From: Flavobacterium psychrophilum
GTDB taxonomy: Bacteria > Bacteroidota > Bacteroidia > Flavobacteriales > Flavobacteriaceae
NCBI GenBank assembly: GCA_945860385.1
Contig: CAMAQD010000010.1
Span: 59,858-123,857, forward strand
DNA: 64,000 nucleotides
Direction of reading: 5' to 3'
Shown: positions 56,306-63,983 of the stretch, piece by piece
How the letters are laid out: each line of letters starts with the position of its first letter
Position numbering within the stretch: position 1 is the first letter of the stretch
Translations under genes and position numbers: made by a program
The notes under the pieces: generated by a model
Seen by the model: the letters and a program-made list of their open reading frames with translations, nothing else
The model's database searches: none
What the model was told of the DNA's origin: nothing

Positions 56306-58381
56306 TTAGTTAGGTACGTTAATTACTGTATTTACCATAGTAACCGAAGATACTAATGAAATTGCTCTACCATTTAAAGTAGTCACACTGGCATTAGTAC
56401 TATTGGCTGGAGAAGACAAAGTCACACCAGAGTTTGCAATAATATTTCCAGTCATAACTCCACCACCGGCGTAGTTAATCACTGCTGAACTTCCAACATA
56501 CCAAAACACATTTTTAGCCAAAGCACCGCCAATCAATCGGACGCTACTCGGTAATGAATCACCTACTGTTAAAGCAGAAGCACATTGGAAAACAAATATT
56601 GCATTTGGATTGCCTTGAGCATCTAATGTAAGATCCCCATTTGTGATGTCGAAAGTACCACTGGCAGATTTATAAATACCTGGTGCTAAGGTTAAACCTC
56701 CAAGTTCTCCTGCACCTGGATCAAGACCCCCTGGCATCGAAGCTGGAGATATACTTAAATAGGCATCTCTTGCGGCATCTAATCCCGCTAAAGCAGTAGC
56801 AGCTTTAGTAGCATTTCCTGGCGCTGGCGCTGCGGCGAAAATTTCGTTCATAACAAGTCCTTCATTTAATGGAGTTACGGTATAAACATCACCTGTTAAA
56901 ACTTCTTTGAAACCTGTCACTAAAGTTGCAACAGCTGTTGTTCCAATGTTTCCATTAATAACTGTAAATAATCCCTGATTGGTGATTCCAGCATTGCCTC
57001 CAAACACACCGAAGAATAAACCAGTTGTAGCTACTGGAGGCGGTATCACAACTACTGGAACAACTGTTGTAAAGTTCCAAACATAATTGTTAGCCATTGG
57101 AATTCCAGCACCATTTGTAGCGCCTGTAGTTATAGTGGCAGTATATACTTTGTCTCCTAACAATGAAATATTTGGAGTAAACGATACTGTTGATCCAGAA
57201 TATGATATAGCGCCTACTATTGTCGTTGCTCCTTGTTTAATGGTGAATGTTGTTCCATTTAAAGTCGAAGCATTCATTGGCATATTGAAGGTTGCTCTAA
57301 TTACTTTATTGAGTGCAACACCTGTAGCATTATTTGCAGGATCTGTCGAAACTACCACAGGTACAGTACTAATAGTAGTAAAAGTCCAAACATAGTTGTT
57401 GGCTAAGGGAGTTCCAGCAAGGTTTTTAGCATCTGTTGTGATGGTAGCAGTATATAGCGTATTTCCAGCCAATGGTACTGAAGGAGTAAATGATACCGTT
57501 GATCCTGTATAAGAAATAACACCCAATACTATAGTAGCACCTTGTTTAACTGTAAATGTTGTACCAATCAAAGTCAAAGCATTCATAGGCATATTGAAAG
57601 TCGCTGAAATAACTTTATTAAGCGCAACTCCTGTTGCATTGTTTGCTGGATCGGTAGATATTACAATTGGTCTTAAACCTGTGGTAAATGTCCAAACATA
57701 ATCACTCGCCAATTCAGTTCCGACAGTATTTTCTGCTCCTTTTGTTATTGTAGCAGTATAGATTTTACTTTCGTCTAATGGAGTAGTAGGAGTGAAGGTA
57801 ACCATTGTTCCAGCATAAGAAATAGTTCCCGGTATTACAGTAGTTCCTTGTTTAATTATAAATGTTGAAGCGTTTAAGGTCGCTGGATTCATCGACATAT
57901 TAAAAGTTGCTGTAATAATTTTGTTAGGACTAACATCTACAGCTAAATTTGCAGGATCTGTCGAAACTACAAGAGGATTAAGACCTGTTGTAAATGTCCA
58001 AATATAATCTGTTTGCAGTGCATTGCCAGCTACATCTTTAACTGCAGTTGTAACTCTACCAGTGTAAAGTGTATTTGTAGTAAGACGGCTAGAAGGTGTA
58101 AATGTTGCTGTAAGACCTGAATATATAATTGATCCTGGAATAACTACATCCCCAGCGGTAATAATAATAGTAGATGTGTTTATAGTGTCTGGATTCATAT
58201 CTTCATTGAAGCTAACAGAAATAACCTGATTGAGAGGAACGCCAAAAGCTCCATTAGTGGGTATCGTTGATGATACGATTGGGCAAACGCCTACGACTTC
58301 ATTGAAATCGTCACTGGCACAACCCGAAATTAATGCAATAAATAGTATTGCAAAGGTCGATAGTAATTTTTTTGTTTTCAT
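56306..58381 (-). CDS. Lipoprotein with four Ig-like repeats and an ice-binding (DUF3494) domain
   Basis: 691 residues. Lipoprotein signal with lipobox ISGC (Cys21). Four SbsA/Big_5 Ig-like repeats of about 102 residues each lie at roughly 34-440, each ending in a W-x-F-T-T pattern (YIWTFTTG, YVWTFTTG, YVWTFTT, YVWNFTT). After a short Pro/Val linker, about 455-691 is the DUF3494 ice-binding fold (FFGVFGGNAGITNQG, GLTLAPGIYKSASG, NVFWYVGSSAVINYAGGGVMTGNIIA, TLNGRAISL). It is probably surface-anchored and either binds ice or acts as an adhesin; DUF3494 occurs in both. Its promoter carries the conserved distal stress box. Confidence 0.88.
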   Translation of the reverse strand: MKTKKLLSTFAILFIALISGCASDDFNEVVGVCPIVSSTIPTNGAFGVPLNQVISVSFNEDMNPDTINTSTIIITAGDVVIPGSIIYSGLTATFTPSSRLTTNTLYTGRVTTAVKDVAGNALQTDYIWTFTTGLNPLVVSTDPANLAVDVSPNKIITATFNMSMNPATLNASTFIIKQGTTVIPGTISYAGTMVTFTPTTPLDESKIYTATITKGAENTVGTELASDYVWTFTTGLRPIVISTDPANNATGVALNKVISATFNMPMNALTLIGTTFTVKQGATIVLGVISYTGSTVSFTPSVPLAGNTLYTATITTDAKNLAGTPLANNYVWTFTTISTVPVVVSTDPANNATGVALNKVIRATFNMPMNASTLNGTTFTIKQGATTIVGAISYSGSTVSFTPNISLLGDKVYTATITTGATNGAGIPMANNYVWNFTTVVPVVVIPPPVATTGLFFGVFGGNAGITNQGLFTVINGNIGTTAVATLVTGFKEVLTGDVYTVTPLNEGLVMNEIFAAAPAPGNATKAATALAGLDAARDAYLSISPASMPGGLDPGAGELGGLTLAPGIYKSASGTFDITNGDLTLDAQGNPNAIFVFQCASALTVGDSLPSSVRLIGGALAKNVFWYVGSSAVINYAGGGVMTGNIIANSGVTLSSPANSTNASVTTLNGRAISLVSSVTMVNTVINVPN
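57060..58260 (-). repeat. Four tandem Ig-like coding repeats of about 306 bp
   Basis: Tandem copies within the ice-binding-like gene. Copies 3 and 4 are the most alike (shared words VVSTDPANNATGVALNKVI and ATFNMPMNA), so the latest duplication is recent relative to copies 1 and 2. Confidence 0.8.
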
Positions 58382-58431
58382 TTTTTTTTTTTGGGATTTA
58401 ATGATTTTATTATGGATTAAATTTTATCCAA

Positions 58432-58503
58432 CAAAGGTCAAAAAGTTATCACCTGTAAGAATCATACAATTCTATTTAATAGTTGTATTATTCACATATT
58501 TAT
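58432..58503 (-). promoter_or_regulatory. Conserved stress promoter, copy 5 of 5
   Basis: Plus-strand view: CAAAGGTCA at 58432 (51 bases upstream of ATG 58381) and the distal box TTGTATTATTCACATATT at 58483-58500. The middle TGTTA reads AATCA, but 27 of 41 positions match copy 1 without gaps and the spacing is identical. Confidence 0.55.
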
Positions 58504-58591
58504 CCCGATATTATTTCAAATCTTTAATGAATCAATGTAATTATTAAAAATAATTTATCTTATTTTATATTGTTCAACTTGTTCGTAAAAC

Positions 58592-58623
58592 AAAAAAACC
58601 GAGGCTTATGTTCCTCGGCTTTC
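58592..58623 (-). terminator. Terminator after the coiled-coil HisKA gene
   Basis: On the minus strand GCCGAGG-AACATAAG-CCTCGG is followed by seven T residues. Confidence 0.85.
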
Positions 58624-58660
58624 TTTTAAAGAATTAAAATTGTTTCAGCTATTAATTCTC

Positions 58661-59482
58661 TTATGCTTGAATAATGCTATTATTAACGATTTTTGATTTT
58701 TGATTTTTTTGACCCAATTCACAAATAAAGTTTGTCAATTCTCTTGTAAAAACATCAAGTGTAATAGCAGATTGTTTAATGCAATCTATCGATTGTTTAA
58801 TGTCTTCTGATGAGTTTATCGATTGATCTAACATATCTGAAAAACCAATAATATTCGCAACTGGTTGTCTTACTTTGTGTGAAGTTAGAAACATCATTTC
58901 TTCTAGGCCTCTGATATATTCTTTCTGGTTCTCTTCTGCTTCTTTAAGTTCCCGGTTTGCAATGTTTAGTTTTGCAGTTTCAATTTGTCTTTCCTGGGTT
59001 TTAAAAACGAGTTTCTTATTGGCTACAATCAGCTCAGATGCTCTTATATTTTTTTCTAATTTTTGAAAATCAAGTTCTCTTATGGCAATTATTAGTTCTA
59101 CAGCTCTTTTCTCTTTCTCTTGATTTTGAAACACAAGTTCGTGACTTGCAATCAATAATTCAGAAGCGCGTTTTTTTTTCTCTTCTTTTTGAAAGTTAAG
59201 CTCAACATTAGCAATCACTAACTCGGCAGCTCTTTTTTCTTTTTCTTCGTATTGGAAAGCTAGTTTAGCGTTTGCTACAATTAATTCGGCAACAAGTTCT
59301 CCTCTTTCTTGGTATAAAATACTGAGTTCATTATTTGCCAAGGTCAATTCGTTGGCACTTTTTTCTATTTTATCGTTTTTGTGACCTAATTTTTTATTAG
59401 CTGAAGTTAATTTTTTGGCGAGTTTGATTTCCATCAAATCGATGGTTTCCTTTAATACTTCATGTTCTTTAAGAGGTTTCAT
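58661..59482 (-). CDS. Coiled-coil protein with an orphan HisKA phosphoacceptor domain
   Basis: 273 residues, no signal peptide or membrane helix, so cytosolic. Residues 44-190 are seven tandem repeats of 21 residues (three heptads), pattern xELIVANxELxFQxxEKxKRA, forming a long coiled coil. A HisKA-like dimerisation segment follows: MMFLTSHKVRQPVANIIGFSDML, with His202 in the phosphoacceptor place. No HATPase_c domain follows, so it cannot phosphorylate itself. It may serve as a phosphotransfer partner or as a decoy for another kinase. It is in line with the small stress genes transcribed from 60250. Confidence 0.8.
   Translation of the reverse strand: MKPLKEHEVLKETIDLMEIKLAKKLTSANKKLGHKNDKIEKSANELTLANNELSILYQERGELVAELIVANAKLAFQYEEKEKRAAELVIANVELNFQKEEKKKRASELLIASHELVFQNQEKEKRAVELIIAIRELDFQKLEKNIRASELIVANKKLVFKTQERQIETAKLNIANRELKEAEENQKEYIRGLEEMMFLTSHKVRQPVANIIGFSDMLDQSINSSEDIKQSIDCIKQSAITLDVFTRELTNFICELGQKNQKSKIVNNSIIQA
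58913..59353 (-). repeat. Seven tandem 63-bp repeats encoding 21-residue units
   Basis: 441 bases, exactly seven units of 63. Units 2 to 6 are most alike. Copy number could vary between strains. Confidence 0.85.
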
Positions 59483-59547
59483 TGTAACTTCTATTTATTT
59501 TTTATGAAAACACAACCCCGCACAATATTTTAATTCTAAAAAAAAAT

Positions 59548-59699
59548 ATAGTGCAACAACAGATGAAATTATTTATCGGTTTTGAAGAAAGTAAAAACGG
59601 CGACAATTATGTCTAACATGTTTAGCTTTAGCAATATTGTAGTTGCGTAATGACAATCTCCTACTTCAAAACGGTATTTTTCAAATGTTGTTGCACTAT
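59548..59699. repeat. 14-bp inverted repeat flanking a small frame
   Basis: ATAGTGCAACAACA at 59548-59561 and its exact reverse complement at 59686-59699, 124 bases apart, enclose nearly all of the 45-codon frame. Transcripts across it could form a long-range stem. Confidence 0.6.
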
Positions 59700-59706
59700 T
59701 ATTCAT
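59569..59706 (-). CDS. Possible small protein of 45 residues
   Basis: ATG 59706 to TAA 59569: MNNSATTFEKYRFEVGDCHY followed by TTILLKLNMLDIIVAVFTFFKTDK, with a hydrophobic end. It lies between YtxH and the HisKA-like gene in the same direction. No family is recognised, so translation is uncertain. Confidence 0.35.
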   Translation of the reverse strand: MNNSATTFEKYRFEVGDCHYATTILLKLNMLDIIVAVFTFFKTDK

Positions 59707-59730
59707 AATCCAAATATTTGAAATAATAAT

Positions 59731-59970
59731 TTATTTCATTTCTTTTTTTGCAACCATTCCTTTTGCATCGCGCAAAAGATTGTCATATTTGTCAGTAACA
59801 TCTGTATATAAATCTTCAAATTTATCTTTCAAATCATCCACAAGACCGTTACTTTTATAAACGATTTTTTTTCTGGTTTTTGATCCTTTCTCTGGAGCGA
59901 ATAAAACTCCCAACAATGCACCAGCGGCAACACCGCCTAAAATTCCTAATATTACTTTAGTTGAATTCAT
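59731..59970 (-). CDS. YtxH-domain small stress protein
   Basis: 79 residues. An N-terminal Gly/Ala-rich membrane helix (VILGILGGVAAGALLGVLFAPEKGSKTRKKI) is the classic YtxH pattern, followed by a charged helix. YtxH proteins are general stress proteins in many bacteria, of unknown mechanism. Co-directional with the Lmo0937-like gene 26 bases upstream. Confidence 0.88.
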   Translation of the reverse strand: MNSTKVILGILGGVAAGALLGVLFAPEKGSKTRKKIVYKSNGLVDDLKDKFEDLYTDVTDKYDNLLRDAKGMVAKKEMK

Positions 59971-59996
59971 ATTTCCTATTTTTTATTAATTAATTA

Positions 59997-60149
59997 TTAT
60001 ATTCCTCTACCTTGAATAAGACGTAATAAAATTGCAACAACTGCAATAACCAGAAGAATGTGTATTATTGATCCGGCGCTGTAAGCAAAGAATCCAATGG
60101 CCCAAAAAATAATTAAAATCACCGCGATAGTGTAAAGTAAATTGCTCAT
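59997..60149 (-). CDS. Lmo0937-family small membrane protein
   Basis: 50 residues: MSNLLYTIAVILIIFWAIGF, then AYSAGSIIHILLVIAVVAILLRLIQGRGI. Two membrane helices and the conserved pattern of the lmo0937 family, often found beside YtxH and CsbD stress genes. ATG at 60149, stop at 59997. It is the first gene after stress promoter copy 1, with a leader of about 95 bases. Confidence 0.88.
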   Translation of the reverse strand: MSNLLYTIAVILIIFWAIGFFAYSAGSIIHILLVIAVVAILLRLIQGRGI

Positions 60150-60249
60150 AATTGTTTTTTTTTAATTTAATAATTGAATGAATTTGTTCTTAATTAGAAC
60201 CTGATTTTTTCAGCCAGAAATCACTAATCGTTTCTTACTGATTACTATA

Positions 60250-60321
60250 CAAAGGTGAAATAATTTGAATTTTAATCTGTTATATAACTTTTTAGAATAG
60301 TTACAATATTTACAGATTTTT
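60250..60321 (-). promoter_or_regulatory. Conserved stress promoter, copy 1 of 5
   Basis: Plus-strand view: CAAAGGTGA at 60250, 28 bases to TGTTATATAAC at 60278, and the distal box TTACAATATTTACAGATT at 60301-60318. Faces left toward the Lmo0937-YtxH genes. Confidence 0.7.
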
Positions 60322-60344
60322 AGAAGGTGGATTTTTTTTCAATA

Positions 60345-60372
60345 AAAAAGGCGAGAATCAACTCGCCTTTTT
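60345..60372. terminator. Terminator after the 60374 lipoprotein gene
   Basis: AAAAAGGCGAG and CTCGCCTTTTT form an 11-base perfect stem that ends immediately before the stop codon of the minus-strand gene. Confidence 0.9.
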
Positions 60373-60373
60373 G

Positions 60374-60838
60374 CTATTTTTTATTATCGACCGTCAAGTC
60401 TTTAAGGGCTTGGCCTATTTCATCGGTATCGTGCTTGAATTCTCGTTTAAAAGATTGCCAATCACTACTTACATCATTTTTATAGGTGTCCATTTTTACT
60501 TTAAGATCTTTATTTTTTTGTTCCATAACATCTATATTTTTTTGATATTCAGCATCTATAGAATTACCAGTGTTTTTCATCTTCAACTTCAATCCCGCAA
60601 TTCTTAAATTATTTATATTAATGACAGAATCACCTGAATTTTTAAATGCTTTCCATTCTTCGTCGGTTGCTGCCCTTTTGGCAACATCTAAACTATCTTT
60701 GGCATCTTCTACATTATCTCTGGCGATTTCAACTTTTTCCTGAGATTCTTTTTCTTCTTTTGTATTGGGTTTGCAACTAATCATTACTATTACCGAAAGG
60801 CAAGTAATTATTGTTAAGGTAAAAATTGACTTTTTCAT
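60374..60838 (-). CDS. Small lipoprotein with coiled-coil region
   Basis: 154 residues. Lipobox VMISC (Cys about 22). A long helical region rich in Glu and Lys follows (EKESQEKVEIARDNVEDAKDSLDVAKRAATDEEW), and the C-terminal half also looks helical (DWQSFKREFKHDTDEIGQALKDL). Such proteins are common in Bacteroidota stress loci; function unknown. Confidence 0.75.
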   Translation of the reverse strand: MKKSIFTLTIITCLSVIVMISCKPNTKEEKESQEKVEIARDNVEDAKDSLDVAKRAATDEEWKAFKNSGDSVININNLRIAGLKLKMKNTGNSIDAEYQKNIDVMEQKNKDLKVKMDTYKNDVSSDWQSFKREFKHDTDEIGQALKDLTVDNKK

Positions 60839-60871
60839 TTTTTATTATATTTAGATTTAAAATTAGTATAA

Positions 60872-60910
60872 AAAAAAATGATGATTATCATTCAATAATC
60901 ATCATTTTTT
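60872..60910. terminator. Terminator after the outer-membrane barrel gene
   Basis: ATGATGATTAT (60878-60888) and ATAATCATCAT (60895-60905) with flanking A/T runs. Confidence 0.85.
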
Positions 60911-60930
60911 ATGTTTTATCGAACGAAAGA

Positions 60931-61422
60931 TTAAAATCTATAACGAACTCCCAAAGCTACGTCTGGTCCAAAATTATTATCATAATAAGAATTTGAATTT
61001 AGATACAATTCAGGACGTATGTCTAATGAAAGTTGTAATGGAAAATCAAAATTATATTCAATTCCTAAATCACCAGCCACAAAAGCAAAAGTACCATTGT
61101 CATTAAATCCGTCATTATTATCATATTTCCAAGTTCCTAAACCACCACCAAGACCAGCATACCAATTTAAACCACCGTCAAGATTCCATACCCATTGATA
61201 GATACCCGCAATTTTAATATTATCTTCATTGTTATGATTTCTCCATCCTAAATCCAATTCTAATCTGTTTTTTGCAGAAAGTCTAGCTTGGTATGAGATT
61301 TCTGTTCCAAAACCGTCATTACTACCTAACCTTAATCCAAGTGCATTTTTAGAAATGTTTTGAGCTTGTGTGCTAATAGCTAAACCGAATAGCATAATAG
61401 CTAATAAAATAACTTTTTTCAT
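60931..61422 (-). CDS. Small outer membrane beta-barrel protein
   Basis: 163 residues. Signal peptide 1-20 (ISTQAQ). Alternating strands (LGLRLGSNDGFGTEISYQARLSAKNRLELDLGWR) end in a C-terminal aromatic strand GVRYRF, typical for outer membrane barrels with about eight strands. Follows the CsbD-like gene by 41 bases. Confidence 0.8.
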   Translation of the reverse strand: MKKVILLAIMLFGLAISTQAQNISKNALGLRLGSNDGFGTEISYQARLSAKNRLELDLGWRNHNNEDNIKIAGIYQWVWNLDGGLNWYAGLGGGLGTWKYDNNDGFNDNGTFAFVAGDLGIEYNFDFPLQLSLDIRPELYLNSNSYYDNNFGPDVALGVRYRF

Positions 61423-61463
61423 AATTTTTTGTTTTTTGTTTTTTGTTTTTTTTGTTTTTAATT

Positions 61464-61649
61464 TTATAATTCTCCAATAATCTTGAATAATTCTTCTTTA
61501 GTTTTGCCAAGTTTTGTCCCTATTCTTCCTAGCATTTCTTCTTTTTTGCCTTTTAAAAACAGCAAATCATTATCTGTTAAGGCAGCAAATTTCTGTTTTA
61601 ATTTGCCTTTTTGTTCTTCCCAATTGCCTTTGAATTCTGTAGTGTTCAT
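61464..61649 (-). CDS. CsbD-family stress protein
   Basis: 61 residues: MNTTEFKGNWEEQKGKLKQK starts with the CsbD hallmark, and LKGKKEEMLGRIGTKLGKTKEELFKII continues it. CsbD is a general stress protein of unknown mechanism. ATG is 40 bases from the -7 element of stress promoter copy 2. Confidence 0.88.
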   Translation of the reverse strand: MNTTEFKGNWEEQKGKLKQKFAALTDNDLLFLKGKKEEMLGRIGTKLGKTKEELFKIIGEL

Positions 61650-61688
61650 TTTTTTTTATTAATATGCGAATACATTTCCACAACGATG

Positions 61689-61760
61689 CAAAGATGATTG
61701 TGTTCTTGTCAATATTTGTTACACAACTTTAACAAAAAGTTACATCATTCACAGATTTTT
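61689..61760 (-). promoter_or_regulatory. Conserved stress promoter, copy 2 of 5
   Basis: Plus-strand view: CAAAGATGA at 61689, 28 bases to TGTTACACAAC at 61717, and the distal box TTACATCATTCACAGATT at 61740-61757. Confidence 0.7.
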
Positions 61761-61766
61761 TAAAAT

Positions 61767-62198
61767 TTATTCTTCCTCAATTTTCTTGATTTTCTCTTCA
61801 AATACATCCTCAAGTTCTTTGACTTGTTCCACCAGTTCGGCGTATTCTTTTGACAATTCTGTTATTTATTTTTCCGTTTTTACTTCAGAGTTAATGACCG
61901 AATTGCTTGCTGTTACGTGCGAGGAAACCAAATCATTTGATTTCAAATGTAAAGAATCTGATAATTTATTGAATGATTTTTGAATTATAAACAAACTCAA
62001 AAAGGGGGTTCCAAAAATGATGCCTCCAACAATTTGATGCACATCTGGTGAGGTTAAGATATTGTTGATACACCAGTAAAAAACCAAGCATAAAGCTAAA
62101 ATAAAGGTAATAGAATTACCAAGAATAGCGTGCGCCAATGAAACTAGTCTTTCAAAGGTATTCTCGGTATATCCTTATATTTTAACTATTCTTTTCAA
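61767..62198 (-). pseudogene. Low-affinity iron permease-like gene with two in-frame stops
   Basis: One open frame of 144 codons is broken by TAA at codon 8 (62175-62177) and codon 111 (61866-61868). The probable start TTG 62198 overlaps the stop of the preceding gene (TTGA). Translation between and after the stops is coherent: GYTENTFERLVSLAHAILGN, TFILALCLVFYW, FIIQKSFNKLSDSLHLKSNDLV, then ITELSKEYAELVEQVKELE, matching my recollection of Bacteroidota Iron_permease (PF04120) proteins. Each stop can arise by one base change (Tyr or Glu codon). Two membrane helices remain. A 90-residue piece could be made only from an internal TTG at 62138. Confidence 0.65.
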
Positions 62199-62425
62199 AG
62201 TGATTTTGATATTTTCGTATGATTATCGATGTAGTCTTTTAGTAAAACGCACAATGAATCATAGTATTCTTGTAATACTTTACAGTTTACAACAGGATTT
62301 TCTACATTGGGGATGGTAACAGGCATTTCCGAAATATACATTGATAATTCAGGAAATTGAATTTTTATTTTCATAGTAATTTTTAGAATCGCTGCATAAA
62401 GTTCTTTTTCGCTTTTCATAATCAC
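62195..62425 (-). CDS. Small protein of unknown function
   Basis: 76 residues, soluble and helical (SEKELYAAILKITMKIKIQFPELSMYISEMP; VLQEYYDSLCVLLKDYIDNH). No family is recognised. It lies 25 bases after the 62451-62684 gene, and its stop overlaps the start of the iron-permease-like frame, so the three form one unit behind stress promoter copy 3. Confidence 0.65.
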   Translation of the reverse strand: MIMKSEKELYAAILKITMKIKIQFPELSMYISEMPVTIPNVENPVVNCKVLQEYYDSLCVLLKDYIDNHTKISKSL

Positions 62426-62450
62426 AATAGTCTAAGTTACTAAAATAATT

Positions 62451-62684
62451 TCAATCATTTAATAAAGAGCTGTAGTCAAATAAATTATCCTTTTGAGCCT
62501 TCACGGAACAACCATTAGCTTTATTGTAATAGCTTTGCTCAAGTTTGTTGATTGCTTCATTGCGTGACATTGCAACTTCTCGATTAGGCTTTGCATTGCT
62601 TGAATGTATAGCAATTAAATTTTGTTGTTGGTCTGAAACAGTTCGTGTTTGGACAGAATTTAGTAGCTCTTTAATTGCTTTCAT
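62451..62684 (-). CDS. Small protein of unknown function, stress-promoter gene
   Basis: 77 residues, soluble: MKAIKELLNSVQTRTVSDQQ at the start and SRNEAINKLEQSYYNKANGC in the second half. No family recognised. ATG is 44 bases downstream of the -7 element of stress promoter copy 3, as for the CsbD-like gene, which supports it as real. Confidence 0.65.
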   Translation of the reverse strand: MKAIKELLNSVQTRTVSDQQQNLIAIHSSNAKPNREVAMSRNEAINKLEQSYYNKANGCSVKAQKDNLFDYSSLLND

Positions 62685-62727
62685 TTGAGTTGTTTTGTGG
62701 TGGATAAAATAATTTTTCCTTACATTA

Positions 62728-62799
62728 CAAAGATGAATGGCTTCCCTTATAAAAATGTTATATAACTTTTTAAATATTTTACAATATTTACATATAAGA
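62728..62799 (-). promoter_or_regulatory. Conserved stress promoter, copy 3 of 5
   Basis: Plus-strand view: CAAAGATGA at 62728, 28 bases to TGTTATATAAC at 62756, and the distal box TTACAATATTTACATATA at 62779-62796. It shares 32 of 37 bases with copy 1 from TGTTA onward. Confidence 0.7.
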
Positions 62800-62826
62800 T
62801 GTATATTTTACTAACTAAATAATTCT

Positions 62827-63048
62827 TTAATTCTTATTGCCAGGACCTTTAACGACAAGAATACCTCCTATTACAATTATAATGATGCCAACAATTGGAG
62901 CCCACTGAACAGGATGGTTTTCCTCTTTGTTTATTTGTATCGGACCTATATCGACTACTTTTTCAGTTGTGACATAATTGAAACCCGTATAGATTGTCAT
63001 TAGTATTCCAATGACTAATAATGCTATTCCAACGCCTTTAGTTTTCAT
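62827..63048 (-). CDS. Small membrane protein, DUF3185-like
   Basis: 73 residues with two membrane helices (about 5-25 and 49-68) around a short polar loop (VVDIGPIQINKEENHP). It resembles DUF3185-type proteins. The ATG overlaps the stop of the MlaD-like gene by 4 bases, so they are co-translated. Confidence 0.7.
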   Translation of the reverse strand: MKTKGVGIALLVIGILMTIYTGFNYVTTEKVVDIGPIQINKEENHPVQWAPIVGIIIIVIGGILVVKGPGNKN

Positions 63049-63983
63049 TTTAAGTCTGTTTTTTTATTTGCGGGTTCTAGTCGTTTTTTTAATGCTTCTT
63101 GTTTATTGATTTCTTCAGACTTTTCTAATTCATCCTGTTTATCTGATTCTTTTTGTAATTCTTTTTGTAATTCTTCGTCTTTCTTGTCTTCCGCTTTTTG
63201 TTGTTTGTTAAAATATCCTCTAAACAAAAAATTATGTTTTGCAGCTTCCATAAGTTCGGTTAGCTGTTTCGATCCCTTTTCGAGGTTGGACATAGTAGAA
63301 TCTACTTTTGTACCCAATTCTTCATTGTTTACCACTTTTGAAAGTATTCCTTTTCCGTTGTTCATACTAGTTGTAAAACTTGAAAATTCCTTTGTACTGA
63401 CTTCAAGATTGGTAAGTGTTTTTTTTAAACTATTGGCAAATTCTTTATCATTCATCAATTTGGCCAAAGTACCATCACCGTTATTCATAGTATATGTAAA
63501 TTCAGCCAGTTGAGCCGTTATCACTCCAGCATTATCCACACTTGTTTTTACACTTTTCATTAAATCCTCCATTTCAAGAGGACTTTTTGATTTAATATAG
63601 TCGTTGTCTTTCACAGTTTCATTAGACAAGATTCCAGGTGAAATTGTCATCACTTTGTCACCCATCAATCCATCGGAACCAATGCTTGCCATTGCATCTT
63701 TCTTAATGTATTTCTGAACGTCCTCTTCCATCAATAAAACCACCAAAACAGACGAATCATTTATTATTTCTATTTCGCTTATTGTTCCTACATTTATCCC
63801 TGAAAAGCGCACGTTGTTCCCTACCTTTAAACCACTTACGGTTTTAAATTTTGATTTTAAATGAAAAGTATCTCCAAATAGATTTTGCTGTTTACCAACA
63901 AAATATACCGTGATAACGAACAGCAGCAATCCAACGATTACAAACATTCCTAATTTCCAATTTGATCCTTTATCTTTATTCAT
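63045..63983 (-). CDS. MCE/MlaD-family protein
   Basis: 312 residues. One N-terminal membrane helix (about 12-31), an MCE domain at about 38-115 (SKFKTVSGLKVGNNVRFSGINVGTISEIEI; DAMASIGSDGLMGDKVMTISPG), a helical region to about 260, then a charged low-complexity tail (EELQKELQKESDKQDELEKSEE). MlaD-like proteins carry lipids between membranes together with MlaE and MlaF; those genes are not in the window, though they may lie beyond its right edge. Confidence 0.88.
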   Translation of the reverse strand: MNKDKGSNWKLGMFVIVGLLLFVITVYFVGKQQNLFGDTFHLKSKFKTVSGLKVGNNVRFSGINVGTISEIEIINDSSVLVVLLMEEDVQKYIKKDAMASIGSDGLMGDKVMTISPGILSNETVKDNDYIKSKSPLEMEDLMKSVKTSVDNAGVITAQLAEFTYTMNNGDGTLAKLMNDKEFANSLKKTLTNLEVSTKEFSSFTTSMNNGKGILSKVVNNEELGTKVDSTMSNLEKGSKQLTELMEAAKHNFLFRGYFNKQQKAEDKKDEELQKELQKESDKQDELEKSEEINKQEALKKRLEPANKKTDLK

